Assembly (NCBI GenBank): GCA_031315995.1
Contig: JALDRG010000003.1
Location: forward strand, 62,001 to 126,000
Origin: Nitrospira sp.
GTDB lineage: Bacteria > Nitrospirota > Nitrospiria > Nitrospirales > Nitrospiraceae
Direction: 5' to 3'
DNA: 64,000 nucleotides
The notes under the pieces: model-generated
What the model saw: the letters and a program-made list of their open reading frames with translations, nothing else
Told to the model about the DNA's origin: nothing
The model's database searches: none
In this document: piece by piece, positions 38,211 to 48,163 of the stretch
Layout of the letters: each line of letters opens with the position of its first letter
Position numbering within the stretch: position 1 is the stretch's first letter
Program-made: the position numbers and the translations under genes

Positions 38211-39173
38211 TCAGACCTTCCCAAGGGACTTGAGCATCGAAGACACGTCTCGGCACGTATCAGAAAGCCCTTCCAATCGGCGGCCCTTTTCAATCAAAAG
38301 ACCGGCAATCGCCTTGACCTCGCCTTCGAACTGCTCGACCTGTCGAGCAAGATCGGTCGTGGTCGCGACCGCAGCCTTGTGCGCCTCAACCTCCCGCTGA
38401 AGGTCTCGGCAAATCACCTGCAAAGACTTTGATTCTTTTACAGAAGCATCCAGATCTTGGGTGAGGCGGGCCACGACCGTTTCTCGATTGCGAATGTCCG
38501 CATCAAGCTCGACTTGCGCGACTTCACTCTCGCGCCTGCGTTCGTCCATCTGTTGGATCATTTGGGTCCAAGTAGACACGAGACCCGGTCCGACATGCGG
38601 TTGTTCTGGAACGGGGTGCCCGGCCTGGATCGCCTGAACCACTCGCTGCATCCACTCCGTAAATTCATTCAACTCGCTCAACTTCACATCCCCGGATGAC
38701 ACCGCTTTGCTCGCCGGTCTGTCTGCCTCCAAGCGGGGAAGAACGACTCTGGGCTTGGGGACGATTCGCGCCTTCGACCAGCGCTGATACTCGAGCAGCG
38801 CCGCCACACCATGCCGACAGATAGGCTTCTCGGATAACGTACAGGAGCACTTGGCCTCCAGGTGCCCATCAAGGAGGCGAATGGTCTGCTCATACAAACC
38901 TGAATTTCCCATCACCGACGACGTCAGCTCCGTATCCGAGGCATCCGTCATCTGCACACGGCGTTCCGACTGGTATTGCTTCCCAATTTGAAAGGCGTTG
39001 GGCTCCACCACCGAGCTAATCATCGCCGCCTCCAACAAACTGAGACGATCCGCCGAACATGCAATTTTTCCCCTCATCGTGCCACCTGTGAAATGATTAG
39101 TGCCGCCGAATCGTCCTTGCAGACTAGCGAGTGATCGCCGCAGCGTCATAGAATCACCACCCTTGACGTCCAC
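38211..39173 (-). CDS. SWIM zinc-finger protein with C-terminal coiled coil
   Basis: 320 aa from ATG 39173 (ATG 39077, with AGGTGG before it, is an alternative). A SWIM zinc finger is visible: CSC at 109-111 and CRH at 119-121, the CxC-x7-CxH pattern, within LEAKCSCTLSEKPICRHG. SWIM domains bind DNA or proteins. Residues about 200-310 are a long charged helical region (MIQQMDERRRESEVAQVELD through LARQVEQFEGEVKAIAGLL) predicted as coiled coil. In many SWIM proteins the domain precedes a SNF2 helicase; none is adjacent here, so a free-standing scaffold role is possible. Confidence 0.75.
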   Translation of the reverse strand: MDVKGGDSMTLRRSLASLQGRFGGTNHFTGGTMRGKIACSADRLSLLEAAMISSVVEPNAFQIGKQYQSERRVQMTDASDTELTSSVMGNSGLYEQTIRLLDGHLEAKCSCTLSEKPICRHGVAALLEYQRWSKARIVPKPRVVLPRLEADRPASKAVSSGDVKLSELNEFTEWMQRVVQAIQAGHPVPEQPHVGPGLVSTWTQMIQQMDERRRESEVAQVELDADIRNRETVVARLTQDLDASVKESKSLQVICRDLQREVEAHKAAVATTTDLARQVEQFEGEVKAIAGLLIEKGRRLEGLSDTCRDVSSMLKSLGKV

Positions 39174-39289
39174 CTGCCAACGAGGCCTGAGTGTACGCCG
39201 GGCCTTCTCAGACAGCTATCCCGCAGGCGGGGGGAGCCTGGCGCAGAATCGAGGCCGGGCAGCGCGTTCACATCAACCGCTGAGTAATC

Positions 39290-40306
39290 TTATCGGCAGC
39301 GTCGAGGAGGCCCTTGAGCTCCCTGAGGTGTCAGCCACACATAGTCTGCGATCCCGTCCTGCATGGCTTGCGAAAGGTCTGCGGCTCGTTCCCTCTCGAA
39401 CGTGGCAAGGTAAACGGTCACCTGTCTGAGCCCATCAGGGACCCGTCGAGCCACGCGATCCGGTACCGGCAATCGATATTGCACATGCCCTCCCCCGGTA
39501 TAGCTCAAGAGCGGCCCCTGCTCGGAACCGGCTTTAGCACGTAGGCGCTTGACCGCCGCGGCCAGCGTCTTAGCCATCCCCTCGTCTCTCACCATGGAAG
39601 CTTCATACATGGTCTGATAGTCTTCGGGAGCCCCACCACCATGGCAATCCTGGAGTTGAGACAAAATCCGAGATCGGTAGGCCGGCGCATCTACGATGGC
39701 CTCTCCCTCCATGCCCCATTGACGCCACTCTGGCTGTTTCTTGACCTGGACCAACCCTTGCTTGACCACCTGCCGAATCAAGCTCTTGGGGGGATTCATG
39801 GCCAGAAGTGGAAGATGTTGATCGCGAGCAAACTGCGCCAATGGTTCGTAGTCATCGAAGGCCCCGCCCCAATTGTGCTTCCATGCGACTCGTTCCAGGA
39901 AATCCGCACGATCCCCTTCATTCGAGCTGACATACTGATCGAGAGCCGGTTGACCCTCCCATCCGAACATTTCCATCGCGAGCCAAGGCCGACGCCCCTG
40001 ACCCACAAGCGATCGAAGTACCGTCAGCGTGGCCTCAATGTGAAATCGATTGTGATGTTCTTCTCCCATATAGACCACATCGTACCTGGCCAGCCCCTCC
40101 AACCACGCCTGCTTCGGCACCGGCAAGCCGGTCCTGGCATCCAGCACCTGCCCTACGGCCCATTCGTCCCACACCTGATGCGTGACAATCGATGCGCGAT
40201 CTTTGGCCTGGCAGCCGAACATCACCAGGACAAGACCGAGCAACGCCAGCAACCGCCTCGTCACCGGACGAACCTTTCGACTCGAATGTGTATTGCATGT
40301 CTCCAT
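39290..40306 (-). CDS. ChaN-family (DUF399) lipoprotein
   Basis: 338-aa lipoprotein with basic n-region, hydrophobic helix LLALLGLVLVMFGC and lipobox Cys at about 32. The following domain fits ChaN/DUF399, a heme-binding family: VVYMGEEHHNRFHIEATLTVLRSL, WLAMEMFGWEGQPALDQYV, LAQFARDQHLPLLAMNPP and LLSYTGGGHVQYRLPVPDRV near the C-terminus. ChaN of Campylobacter binds heme at the outer membrane; whether this one does is inferred. Divergent from the next gene by 141 bp. Confidence 0.83.
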   Translation of the reverse strand: METCNTHSSRKVRPVTRRLLALLGLVLVMFGCQAKDRASIVTHQVWDEWAVGQVLDARTGLPVPKQAWLEGLARYDVVYMGEEHHNRFHIEATLTVLRSLVGQGRRPWLAMEMFGWEGQPALDQYVSSNEGDRADFLERVAWKHNWGGAFDDYEPLAQFARDQHLPLLAMNPPKSLIRQVVKQGLVQVKKQPEWRQWGMEGEAIVDAPAYRSRILSQLQDCHGGGAPEDYQTMYEASMVRDEGMAKTLAAAVKRLRAKAGSEQGPLLSYTGGGHVQYRLPVPDRVARRVPDGLRQVTVYLATFERERAADLSQAMQDGIADYVWLTPQGAQGPPRRCR

Positions 40307-40447
40307 ATCGTCTACCTAACATACGAACCATGTGGCCGCAAGGAGCTCTCTTGACTCCTTCCCGGCAGGACCGATACTCTGCCGACGCGGAGAATACATC
40401 GTTCGTCTCCACGCCACACCCGACATCCGTAAACCGCTGATCGATTC

Positions 40448-41767
40448 ATGTATGTCGCCCCTGACAACCTGGCTGCATTTCGGAAACAGGTCACGTCCGT
40501 ACGATCCCAGGACGCAGCCGCCTGGGATGCCTCACGGCTCCTTGTCCATTCGTCTCACTGGCCGACGACTCTCAAAGCACTGACCAACGCCATCAAAACC
40601 TCCCCCGTTCCGAATGAAATCAAATACAGTCTGATCGACGCGCTGCCACCGGAGCAGGCACCAGCGAACCGCGTCTCCGGTGCGGACACGCTCAAGCAGC
40701 TGACGGGACTTCCACCCACCAAAGCCCTGCGCGCCCTTTGCCTCTACTTTGGCGTGCGATCGATGCCGACAACGAAATGGGTGCCGCCGACGATCACGGC
40801 AGACGCCGTCGACACGTTTATCCGTCACCACCCCAATCCTTTCGACCTACTGACCCATCACGCCCCCGCGTCCGTCTTGGACCTGGGAGCCGGCGACCTG
40901 TCCTTTGCGGAAGAACTGGTCACCATCTATGGGCCGCAACTCGCCGCGCACAACACACCGCTCATTCTGCACTGCCTCGATCGGCTGGATCCCGGCTCGC
41001 AACTGGGTGGTCCCCTGCACGCCGACCCTCTCCGTCTGCACCGTTTACGCGGCAGGCCTGATCTGCAGTTTCGATTTTTCGGCGATCAAGATATGTTTGC
41101 GCTCGCCCCACTCGTACAAGACGGGCGTCTGGCCGACCGCTATCTCATCATCACATGCTGGGCTCCGGCCACACCGACCTTCGCCTATGAACCCACTCGC
41201 CTCTCTCCCGCATGCCTCACCCAGGAACTACGGCAGACGAAGGGAGATTCCCGGCACGTCCGACATGGAAAAGAATCCGCCCTAGAAGTGCACCATGCCG
41301 GACGGAGCCTCCTCTTTCCACCCTGGAAGTTCGATATCCGTGGTCCTCTTGCCTTGTTGGAATTGATGGGCACTCACGGAGCCCTATGCATATTGGGGGC
41401 CGTCGATTCCCAGGTGTTCTGGGAAATCCTGTCGCAGTTGATCGATGACCCACGCGTCAGACCTCCGGATCGCATCTTCTCAGCACAGAACCTTCCCGAG
41501 ATCTTCGGGGATATCTACCAGCGGCTCTCAACTCTTCCGCTTGGTGGATCTTGCGTGCTATCCGATCTCACGCCGTTGCGCCGAACCTTTCCCTCAGTGC
41601 TTCGGCTCCCTGGCGGGCAGACCGCCTCCTACCGCTTCCGACAGGCCACGATTCAGCGTGGCGCTCGGTTCGAAGGTGTTCCGGCCAGCAGCACCGCCGG
41701 CCGGTTCCAGGGAATGACGGAAGAAACTCCACCCTGGTTTCTCACCCTCGTACCGGAATCCGCTTAG
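40448..41767 (+). CDS. Unrecognised protein with SAM-methyltransferase-like motif
   Basis: 439-aa cytoplasmic protein. The only motif I recognise is SVLDLGAGDLSFAEELV (about 138-154), which fits motif I of Rossmann-fold SAM methyltransferases, followed by a plausible motif II acidic strand in LILHCLDRLDPG. The segments around it (N-terminal helical 1-125; C-terminal GRSLLFPPWKFDIRGPLALLELMG and SYRFRQATIQRG) match no family I know. ATG 40448 is the first start in the frame. Monocistronic, between a ChaN-like lipoprotein and moxR. Function unknown; methyltransferase is the best guess. Confidence 0.55.
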   Translation: MYVAPDNLAAFRKQVTSVRSQDAAAWDASRLLVHSSHWPTTLKALTNAIKTSPVPNEIKYSLIDALPPEQAPANRVSGADTLKQLTGLPPTKALRALCLYFGVRSMPTTKWVPPTITADAVDTFIRHHPNPFDLLTHHAPASVLDLGAGDLSFAEELVTIYGPQLAAHNTPLILHCLDRLDPGSQLGGPLHADPLRLHRLRGRPDLQFRFFGDQDMFALAPLVQDGRLADRYLIITCWAPATPTFAYEPTRLSPACLTQELRQTKGDSRHVRHGKESALEVHHAGRSLLFPPWKFDIRGPLALLELMGTHGALCILGAVDSQVFWEILSQLIDDPRVRPPDRIFSAQNLPEIFGDIYQRLSTLPLGGSCVLSDLTPLRRTFPSVLRLPGGQTASYRFRQATIQRGARFEGVPASSTAGRFQGMTEETPPWFLTLVPESA

Positions 41768-41923
41768 TTGGCGTGATACCAGCAGCACAACGAAACCTGC
41801 GCGGTCTTGCCCACCGCCCCTCGCGCGAAAGTCCGTATAAATTGACGGTCTTCAGACCCTTTGTTAGACTTCGGGCATAACACGCCATGTGCCGATCGTA
41901 ACCCTCTTCAAAAACATCCCATC

Positions 41924-42865
<942 letters not shown>

Positions 42866-42942
42866 CAAGCGCCACGGTTCCGGAACAAAACATCGCGCGC
42901 ATCTTCACGGCCGGATCGGTCGGCGTGCGACAATCCATCAGC

Positions 42943-44085
42943 ATGACCGCCAATCGATTCCAAACGGGGTTCCGCCGGCTCTTTCGAAACCGCACGATTC
43001 GCGTGACGACGGAAGGCATCCGCTTTCTGTTGCTGACCCTCGCGGTCGGGATTGCCGCCGTCAACACCGGCAATAATTTATTCTACCTTCTGCTGGCGAT
43101 GATGCTGAGCCTGGTCGTTCTGTCGGGGTTGTTGTCGGAACAATGCGTGCGGCGGCTGGATTTCCATCGCCACCTCCCGGACTATCTCTTCGTGAATCAG
43201 CCGGCCACCGCCACACTCAGAATCATCAATCACAAATCACGCATCCCAAGTCTCTCGCTCCGCCTCTTCGATGTCGTCGACGGGAAGGATCTCGATCGCG
43301 GGATGCATCTCACACACCTCGCGCCCGGCGCATCAACCTTGTGCTCCTACCCGTTACTCGTACGACAGCGCGGACCGTATCGGCTCGACGGAATCCGCGC
43401 CGTGACGCCGTTTCCCTTTGGCTTGTTTCAGAAAACATCCTTCTATTCGCTCGAAGCCATCGTGATTGTCTGTCCGGAGATCATCCCCCTTTCACCGCTG
43501 CACTTTCAGGAATTGAATGCGCTGGGACAGGAGCACGCTTTGGCTCGACGCGGCCCGGGAAACTCGCTCTACAACTTGCGGGAGTTTCGGCCTGGAGACG
43601 ATTCCCGCGCCATTCACTGGATGACAACGGCACGAACCGCGAAGTTAATGCTCAAGGAAACCGAGGCCGAAGACAGACGATCGATCACACTGGCGATTTC
43701 GACTTTTGCGCCGGACGCGCAGGAGGCCACCTTCGAACGGGCGCTCTCGATCGGCGCCTCGCTCATCGATCACTTTCTGAAAGACGGGTACGAGGTCCGC
43801 TTGATCGTAGGCGATCAGCAGGACATCTATGCCTGCGGGACGGAACAATCCCTGCACCTGCTTCACGCACTCGCACTCTGTACACGACGCCCTATGGAAG
43901 CAGGTGCCGCGGTTCGACAAGCCATGGCTCAGGCGCTGGCAGAGCCGCAGGAGGGACCGACGATCTTGCTCTCACCTTGGGCGGATCCTGCTCACGGTGA
44001 GGCTTGTCTCCCGGTCGATTTCGTTGTGTCGCCTCAGTCACACAGAGAGCTCTTCAATGGCACTCGATCAGGCTTTCCGGCTTAG
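42943..44085 (+). CDS. DUF58 domain protein
   Basis: About 380 aa. Two N-terminal TM helices (RFLLLTLAVGIAAVNTG and LFYLLLAMMLSLVVLSGLL) place it in the inner membrane, followed by an immunoglobulin-like region and the DUF58 domain with the signature NLREFRPGDDSRAIHWMTTART. The domain resembles a vWA fold and is the usual partner of MoxR ATPases. ATG 42943 has only a weak ribosome-binding site. Its 3' end overlaps the transglutaminase gene by 29 bp. Confidence 0.9.
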   Translation: MTANRFQTGFRRLFRNRTIRVTTEGIRFLLLTLAVGIAAVNTGNNLFYLLLAMMLSLVVLSGLLSEQCVRRLDFHRHLPDYLFVNQPATATLRIINHKSRIPSLSLRLFDVVDGKDLDRGMHLTHLAPGASTLCSYPLLVRQRGPYRLDGIRAVTPFPFGLFQKTSFYSLEAIVIVCPEIIPLSPLHFQELNALGQEHALARRGPGNSLYNLREFRPGDDSRAIHWMTTARTAKLMLKETEAEDRRSITLAISTFAPDAQEATFERALSIGASLIDHFLKDGYEVRLIVGDQQDIYACGTEQSLHLLHALALCTRRPMEAGAAVRQAMAQALAEPQEGPTILLSPWADPAHGEACLPVDFVVSPQSHRELFNGTRSGFPA

Positions 44086-46270
44086 CTCAATCCTGCTGGC
44101 TGCGACAGGCTTCGCGAGCCTGACACTCGCGATCGTCCTGCCACCCTGGTTGCTCACCTTCGCGGGCGGAGCCTTTGCTCTGGCCGTGCTGCGCGTGAAT
44201 CACGCCACCGCCATCTCCGGAGCCTTGCAACATCTCCGCCTCTCTGCGCTCACATGGAACATTTTTCTCCTCCTCGCCTTCGCAGGGTTCTGGATCGATC
44301 TGCTGCTCGTGTCGCAGGAACTTCTCCCCGCCGGGATTCATTTCCTCGTTCTGCTCTTGGTGAACAAACTCTCCAACCTCGATCAGCGACGAGACTTCTT
44401 GCACCTCTATGCCATCAGTCTGATCACGCTTCTGGCCTCCGCCGCACTGACCACTCAGCTATGGTACGCCCCCTTCTTCTTTGTCTATCTGGTGGCCGGA
44501 GTCTGGACCCTACTCCTCTATCACCTACGGCAAGAGCAGGAAGAGGACGCCGGCCGCCACATGACCAGTGCCAATCCTGCGCAAACTCGGTCGGCGCGGC
44601 CGACCATTACCGTCCGTTTCTTCTGGACGACCAATGGGCTGGCAGCCGGCGCCTTTGGCCTCACCTTGCTTTTCTTCTTTTTGATTCCCCGGATCGGGAT
44701 CGGGCTCTTGCAAAACACTCACGGCGAAAGTTTGCGCACGACCGGCTTTTCGGAGCAGGTCGATCTGGGGGTCATCGGCCCGGTGAAGCAAGACCCGAGT
44801 ATCGTCATGCGAGTGGAACTGCCGGACAGCGTCGGCCCTGCCACGACAAGGGAACCGCTCTATCTCCGTGGCGTCGCCTACAATCGTTACAACGGAAAAT
44901 CCTGGAGCAATAGCCTGCCGCACCGGCGCATGCTCACCGAGCTTCCTCCCGGAACCTTCACGCTTCGAACGTCCCGGGCCAAGCTACCAGCCTCGCCCCA
45001 AGGGCTTCGACAGGACATTCTTCTCGAGCCGCTCGATACGGCCGTGCTCTTCGGCGCCCCTTTTCTCTCGACTGTCACAGGCACGTTTCTTTCGGTCCAA
45101 TCCGATCTCATGGGATCCTTACATCTGGCATTTCCCTCTCACACTCGCATCCAGTACACCGCCTATTCCCTGCCGACCAGCCTCAGCTCGGCAGAGCGTA
45201 CCGCCGCCGCCGTCCTGTACCCGGAACATATTCTTCAGCAGTATCTGCAGATTCCCGACGTCAGCTCACAGATCGTTGAACTCGCACGTCACGTCACGCA
45301 GCCGGCCGGCAGCGTCTTCCACGCCGTGACCCTGATCCATACCCATTTGCTGGCCGACTATCGCTACAATCTGGATGTGCCGTCGCTTCAATCGGCCCAT
45401 CCGCTGGAAGATTTTCTCCTGACTCGAAAAACCGGATATTGCGAGCACTACGCCACCGCGATGGTGGTGCTGCTTCGCGCCGTTGGGATACCGGCCCGAT
45501 TGGTAACGGGGTTCCTGGCGACTGAATGGAATGAGTTCGGCGGCTACTATACGGTTCGACAACGAGACGCCCATGCCTGGGTGGAGGTTTATTTCCCGCA
45601 GTCAGGTTGGATCACGATGGATCCGACTCCTCCCGTACCCGAGACCATTGGGCAAAGCTGGTGGCAATCCATGGGACGTGTGATGGATTCGGTCCGGCTT
45701 CAATGGGATCGGCTCTTCGTCCACTTCAGCGCGAACGATCAGCTCACTGTCGTGCAAGGCATTCGAGAGAGCGGGGAAGTCGTCCGGACAAAACTGTCCG
45801 AATCCCTCAGCGCCCTGTCCGTGAAAAGCTCCGCCATGCTCCGACTGGTGATGTCCACCCTCGCGCCGACCGGTATCCCCCATGCGGCACTGCTTGTCAT
45901 GCTCGCCATCGGCGCGGCCTATCTGGGGAGGCGATTACTGCACTCACCGCGGAATGACGCGTCACAGTCGGATGCCCTTTCAGCCCATCAACGCACGGTC
46001 ATCACGCTGTACACCACCATGCTGCACTGCCTTGCGCAGCGCGGCATCGAGAAGGCGGCGAGCACCACACCCTTCGAGCTGCTTCGCCAAGTCCGGGAGC
46101 AATGGTTCGAGGCCTGGCCCGCTGCCGACGCCCTCACGCAACTATACACACACGTCCGATTCGGTCAGGCGCCGCTCACCAGAGAAGACCGCACAACTGC
46201 AGAAGACCTGCTACGCAGGCTCCGCACGCTTGGACGATCGACACCTCCTCAGAACAACAAGGCCCAGTGA
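44057..46270 (+). CDS. TgpA-type membrane transglutaminase-like protein
   Basis: About 737 aa. The N-terminal region has roughly six to seven TM helices (DUF3488 type, about 10-230). A periplasmic transglutaminase core carries an intact Cys-His-Asp triad: Cys 462 in KTGYCEHYATAM, His 506 in QRDAHAWVEVYF and Asp 522 in WITMDPTPP. A further TM helix (ALLVMLAIGAAYLGRRLL) and a C-terminal DUF4129-like helical segment (TPFELLRQVREQW) follow. TgpA homologues are essential in Pseudomonas, but the substrate is unknown. ATG 44057 lies inside the end of the DUF58 gene. Confidence 0.92.
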   Translation: MALDQAFRLSSILLAATGFASLTLAIVLPPWLLTFAGGAFALAVLRVNHATAISGALQHLRLSALTWNIFLLLAFAGFWIDLLLVSQELLPAGIHFLVLLLVNKLSNLDQRRDFLHLYAISLITLLASAALTTQLWYAPFFFVYLVAGVWTLLLYHLRQEQEEDAGRHMTSANPAQTRSARPTITVRFFWTTNGLAAGAFGLTLLFFFLIPRIGIGLLQNTHGESLRTTGFSEQVDLGVIGPVKQDPSIVMRVELPDSVGPATTREPLYLRGVAYNRYNGKSWSNSLPHRRMLTELPPGTFTLRTSRAKLPASPQGLRQDILLEPLDTAVLFGAPFLSTVTGTFLSVQSDLMGSLHLAFPSHTRIQYTAYSLPTSLSSAERTAAAVLYPEHILQQYLQIPDVSSQIVELARHVTQPAGSVFHAVTLIHTHLLADYRYNLDVPSLQSAHPLEDFLLTRKTGYCEHYATAMVVLLRAVGIPARLVTGFLATEWNEFGGYYTVRQRDAHAWVEVYFPQSGWITMDPTPPVPETIGQSWWQSMGRVMDSVRLQWDRLFVHFSANDQLTVVQGIRESGEVVRTKLSESLSALSVKSSAMLRLVMSTLAPTGIPHAALLVMLAIGAAYLGRRLLHSPRNDASQSDALSAHQRTVITLYTTMLHCLAQRGIEKAASTTPFELLRQVREQWFEAWPAADALTQLYTHVRFGQAPLTREDRTTAEDLLRRLRTLGRSTPPQNNKAQ

Positions 46271-46448
46271 GTCCCTCTGCGCTCCGCGGAAGCAGGCGAA
46301 ACCCACAAACCTTCCAATAGCTGTACCGAACCACGCAAGCGTGTTATACGTGCTCGTCGGGCGATTGCATGGCACCGTTCCCCGTCTTGCTGATTGCGCA
46401 TAGGCCTGACACAGCCGTCTCCACTGCAATTCCTGGGAGCAACCGTTC

Positions 46449-47687
46449 GTGACTATTTACGCATGGGCGTCCTCTCTGAGATTCTCTCGCCGGCCGGCTA
46501 GGTCTGAATGGGTCACTGCACTCACTCGGCGCACCAACTATCTATGCGGGATCGCGACGCTGTGCGGGGCGATCGGTTTACTTTTCAGCTCGGTCGGCCA
46601 CGGGGCTGAACCAGAATCGCAGTCAGACTGGCACTATGGCGGATATGTGGATGTGAGTTATGCCGTCGATTTCAATTTTCCGGAAAACCACCGGTGGCGC
46701 AGTAAGGGCACTACCCCGCGCGTCAACGAATTCGCCCCGAACATGCTGCTGGCCTATGTGCAAAAGGATCGAACAGTCTCCTCACGCTGGGGCATGGAAC
46801 TCGGCATCCAAGGCGGTTATGACACCAACGCATTGGTTCCCGATCCCATCCCCGGCCGTGATCGGCCGGCGGACGGAGCGGATACGCTACGGCATTTTTC
46901 ACGCGCGAATGTCTCCTACCTGGCACCTGTCGGCAATGGATTGGTCCTGACCGCCGGGCTCTTCAACAGCTATATCGGCTACCAATCTATTTTTGCCAAG
47001 CAAAACCTGAACTATACCCGCAGTTACATGGCGGATAACGCCCCGTACTATATGTTCGGCGTAGCCGCCGAATACGCGGTGACGCAGCGTCTGCAAACGA
47101 ACGTCTACATCATCAATGGGTATAGCTATCTGTCCCACCCCAATAACCAATTCAGTTATGGAACTCAAGTATCGTACAAAGCCGACAATGGAGTGACCTT
47201 CACTGAGAACCTCTACTATGGGCCGGATCAATTCAACACCTCTCAGCGGTTTTGGCGCTTCTTTTCCGACAGCATCATTGAATGGAAACAGGACCGCCTC
47301 ACCCTCGCCTTCGCCTATGACATCGGAACCGAAGAGGCAGCGGAACAGGCCGGACATCCCCGCACGTTTTGGACAGCGGCGGCGCTCTATGCCCATTGGA
47401 AGGTGTCAGGTCCCTGGAGCGTGGCCGTTCGTCCGGAAGTGTATTGGGATCGCAACGGCAGAATTTCAGGATCAGAGCAGGTTCTGCGCGCGGTCACGAC
47501 CACATTGGAGTACCGCATTCGTGCCGCACCGCAAAGCCTCGTCGCTCGCCTCGAATACCGGTACGACGAATCCACGGGCGCGGGCGGAGGGTTTTTTCGC
47601 AGGGGAGAAATTGCGCCCGGCATCATCGGTTTGGCCAAGGAACAGCAACTCATCCTCTGCTCGCTCATTTGGGCGTTCGATCGATGA
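46449..47687 (+). CDS. Outer-membrane beta-barrel protein (porin-like)
   Basis: 412 aa from GTG 46449, preceded by GGGAG at suitable distance. An N-terminal hydrophobic signal (GIATLCGAIGLLFSSVGHGA, about 33-52) is followed by a mature protein rich in alternating polar/aromatic strands (WHYGGYVDVSYAVDFNF, LVLTAGLFNSYIGYQ, VSYKADNGVTFTENLYYGP, VARLEYRYDEST). It ends LILCSLIWAFDR. This fits the putative beta-barrel porin-2 (BBP2) type. Transported substrate unknown. The long n-region before the signal helix is unusual, so the true start may be inside. Confidence 0.75.
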   Translation: MTIYAWASSLRFSRRPARSEWVTALTRRTNYLCGIATLCGAIGLLFSSVGHGAEPESQSDWHYGGYVDVSYAVDFNFPENHRWRSKGTTPRVNEFAPNMLLAYVQKDRTVSSRWGMELGIQGGYDTNALVPDPIPGRDRPADGADTLRHFSRANVSYLAPVGNGLVLTAGLFNSYIGYQSIFAKQNLNYTRSYMADNAPYYMFGVAAEYAVTQRLQTNVYIINGYSYLSHPNNQFSYGTQVSYKADNGVTFTENLYYGPDQFNTSQRFWRFFSDSIIEWKQDRLTLAFAYDIGTEEAAEQAGHPRTFWTAAALYAHWKVSGPWSVAVRPEVYWDRNGRISGSEQVLRAVTTTLEYRIRAAPQSLVARLEYRYDESTGAGGGFFRRGEIAPGIIGLAKEQQLILCSLIWAFDR

Positions 47688-47708
47688 CCGCACCGTTGAT
47701 CCTGGACC

Positions 47709-47737
47709 GGGAGGGCGGCCCTAGCAGGCGCCCTCCC
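47709..47737 (+). terminator. Strong GC hairpin after the beta-barrel gene
   Basis: A 9-bp GC-rich stem (47709-47717 with 47729-47737, GGGAGGGCG against CGCCCTCCC) with an 11-nt loop, 21 bp beyond the stop. No T-run follows, so it is a hairpin of the kind that may end or protect the transcript. Confidence 0.5.
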
Positions 47738-47842
47738 CACAATCATGCCTCCTTCGCAGTGGTCAGAAATGCATGCGGATGAGTTTTTCTCAATTACATA
47801 TGCTATGATTCGCTACCCTAGAACCGGCAGGCACAATAGGCT

Positions 47843-48163
47843 ATGAGTACGCTTCTTATCTCCCTGATTCTGGCACTGGTTGCGGTGGCCTTTTCGTTGC
47901 AGAATACAGAGGCTGTGACGATACACTTTCTCCTGTTCGAGTATCAGACATCCCTGGTATTGGTCATCCTCGGTGGACTCGCCATAGGCGCAGTGCTGGC
48001 CCTGATCGCCTCAATCGGTCCTCGCATGAGGCGGGCGCGGCACACGCGGCAGTTGCAAGATACGGTTGCCGCGCAGGGGAGCCGTATCCATTCTCTGGAA
48101 GCGCAACTTCAACAACAACAGACTCCGGCCAAAGAATCCTCGTCGTTTCTCTCGGAACTATGA
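47843..48163 (+). CDS. LapA-domain (DUF1049) membrane protein
   Basis: 106-aa protein with two TM helices (SLILALVAVAFSLQN and LVLVILGGLAIGAVLALIASI) and the conserved QNTEAVTIHFLLFE between them, typical of the lipopolysaccharide assembly protein A domain. A cytoplasmic helical tail (RQLQDTVAAQGSRIHSLEAQLQQ) follows. In E. coli LapA works with the TPR protein LapB to control LPS synthesis. Here too the next gene encodes a TPR protein, overlapping by 4 bp (ATGA). Confidence 0.87.
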   Translation: MSTLLISLILALVAVAFSLQNTEAVTIHFLLFEYQTSLVLVILGGLAIGAVLALIASIGPRMRRARHTRQLQDTVAAQGSRIHSLEAQLQQQQTPAKESSSFLSEL

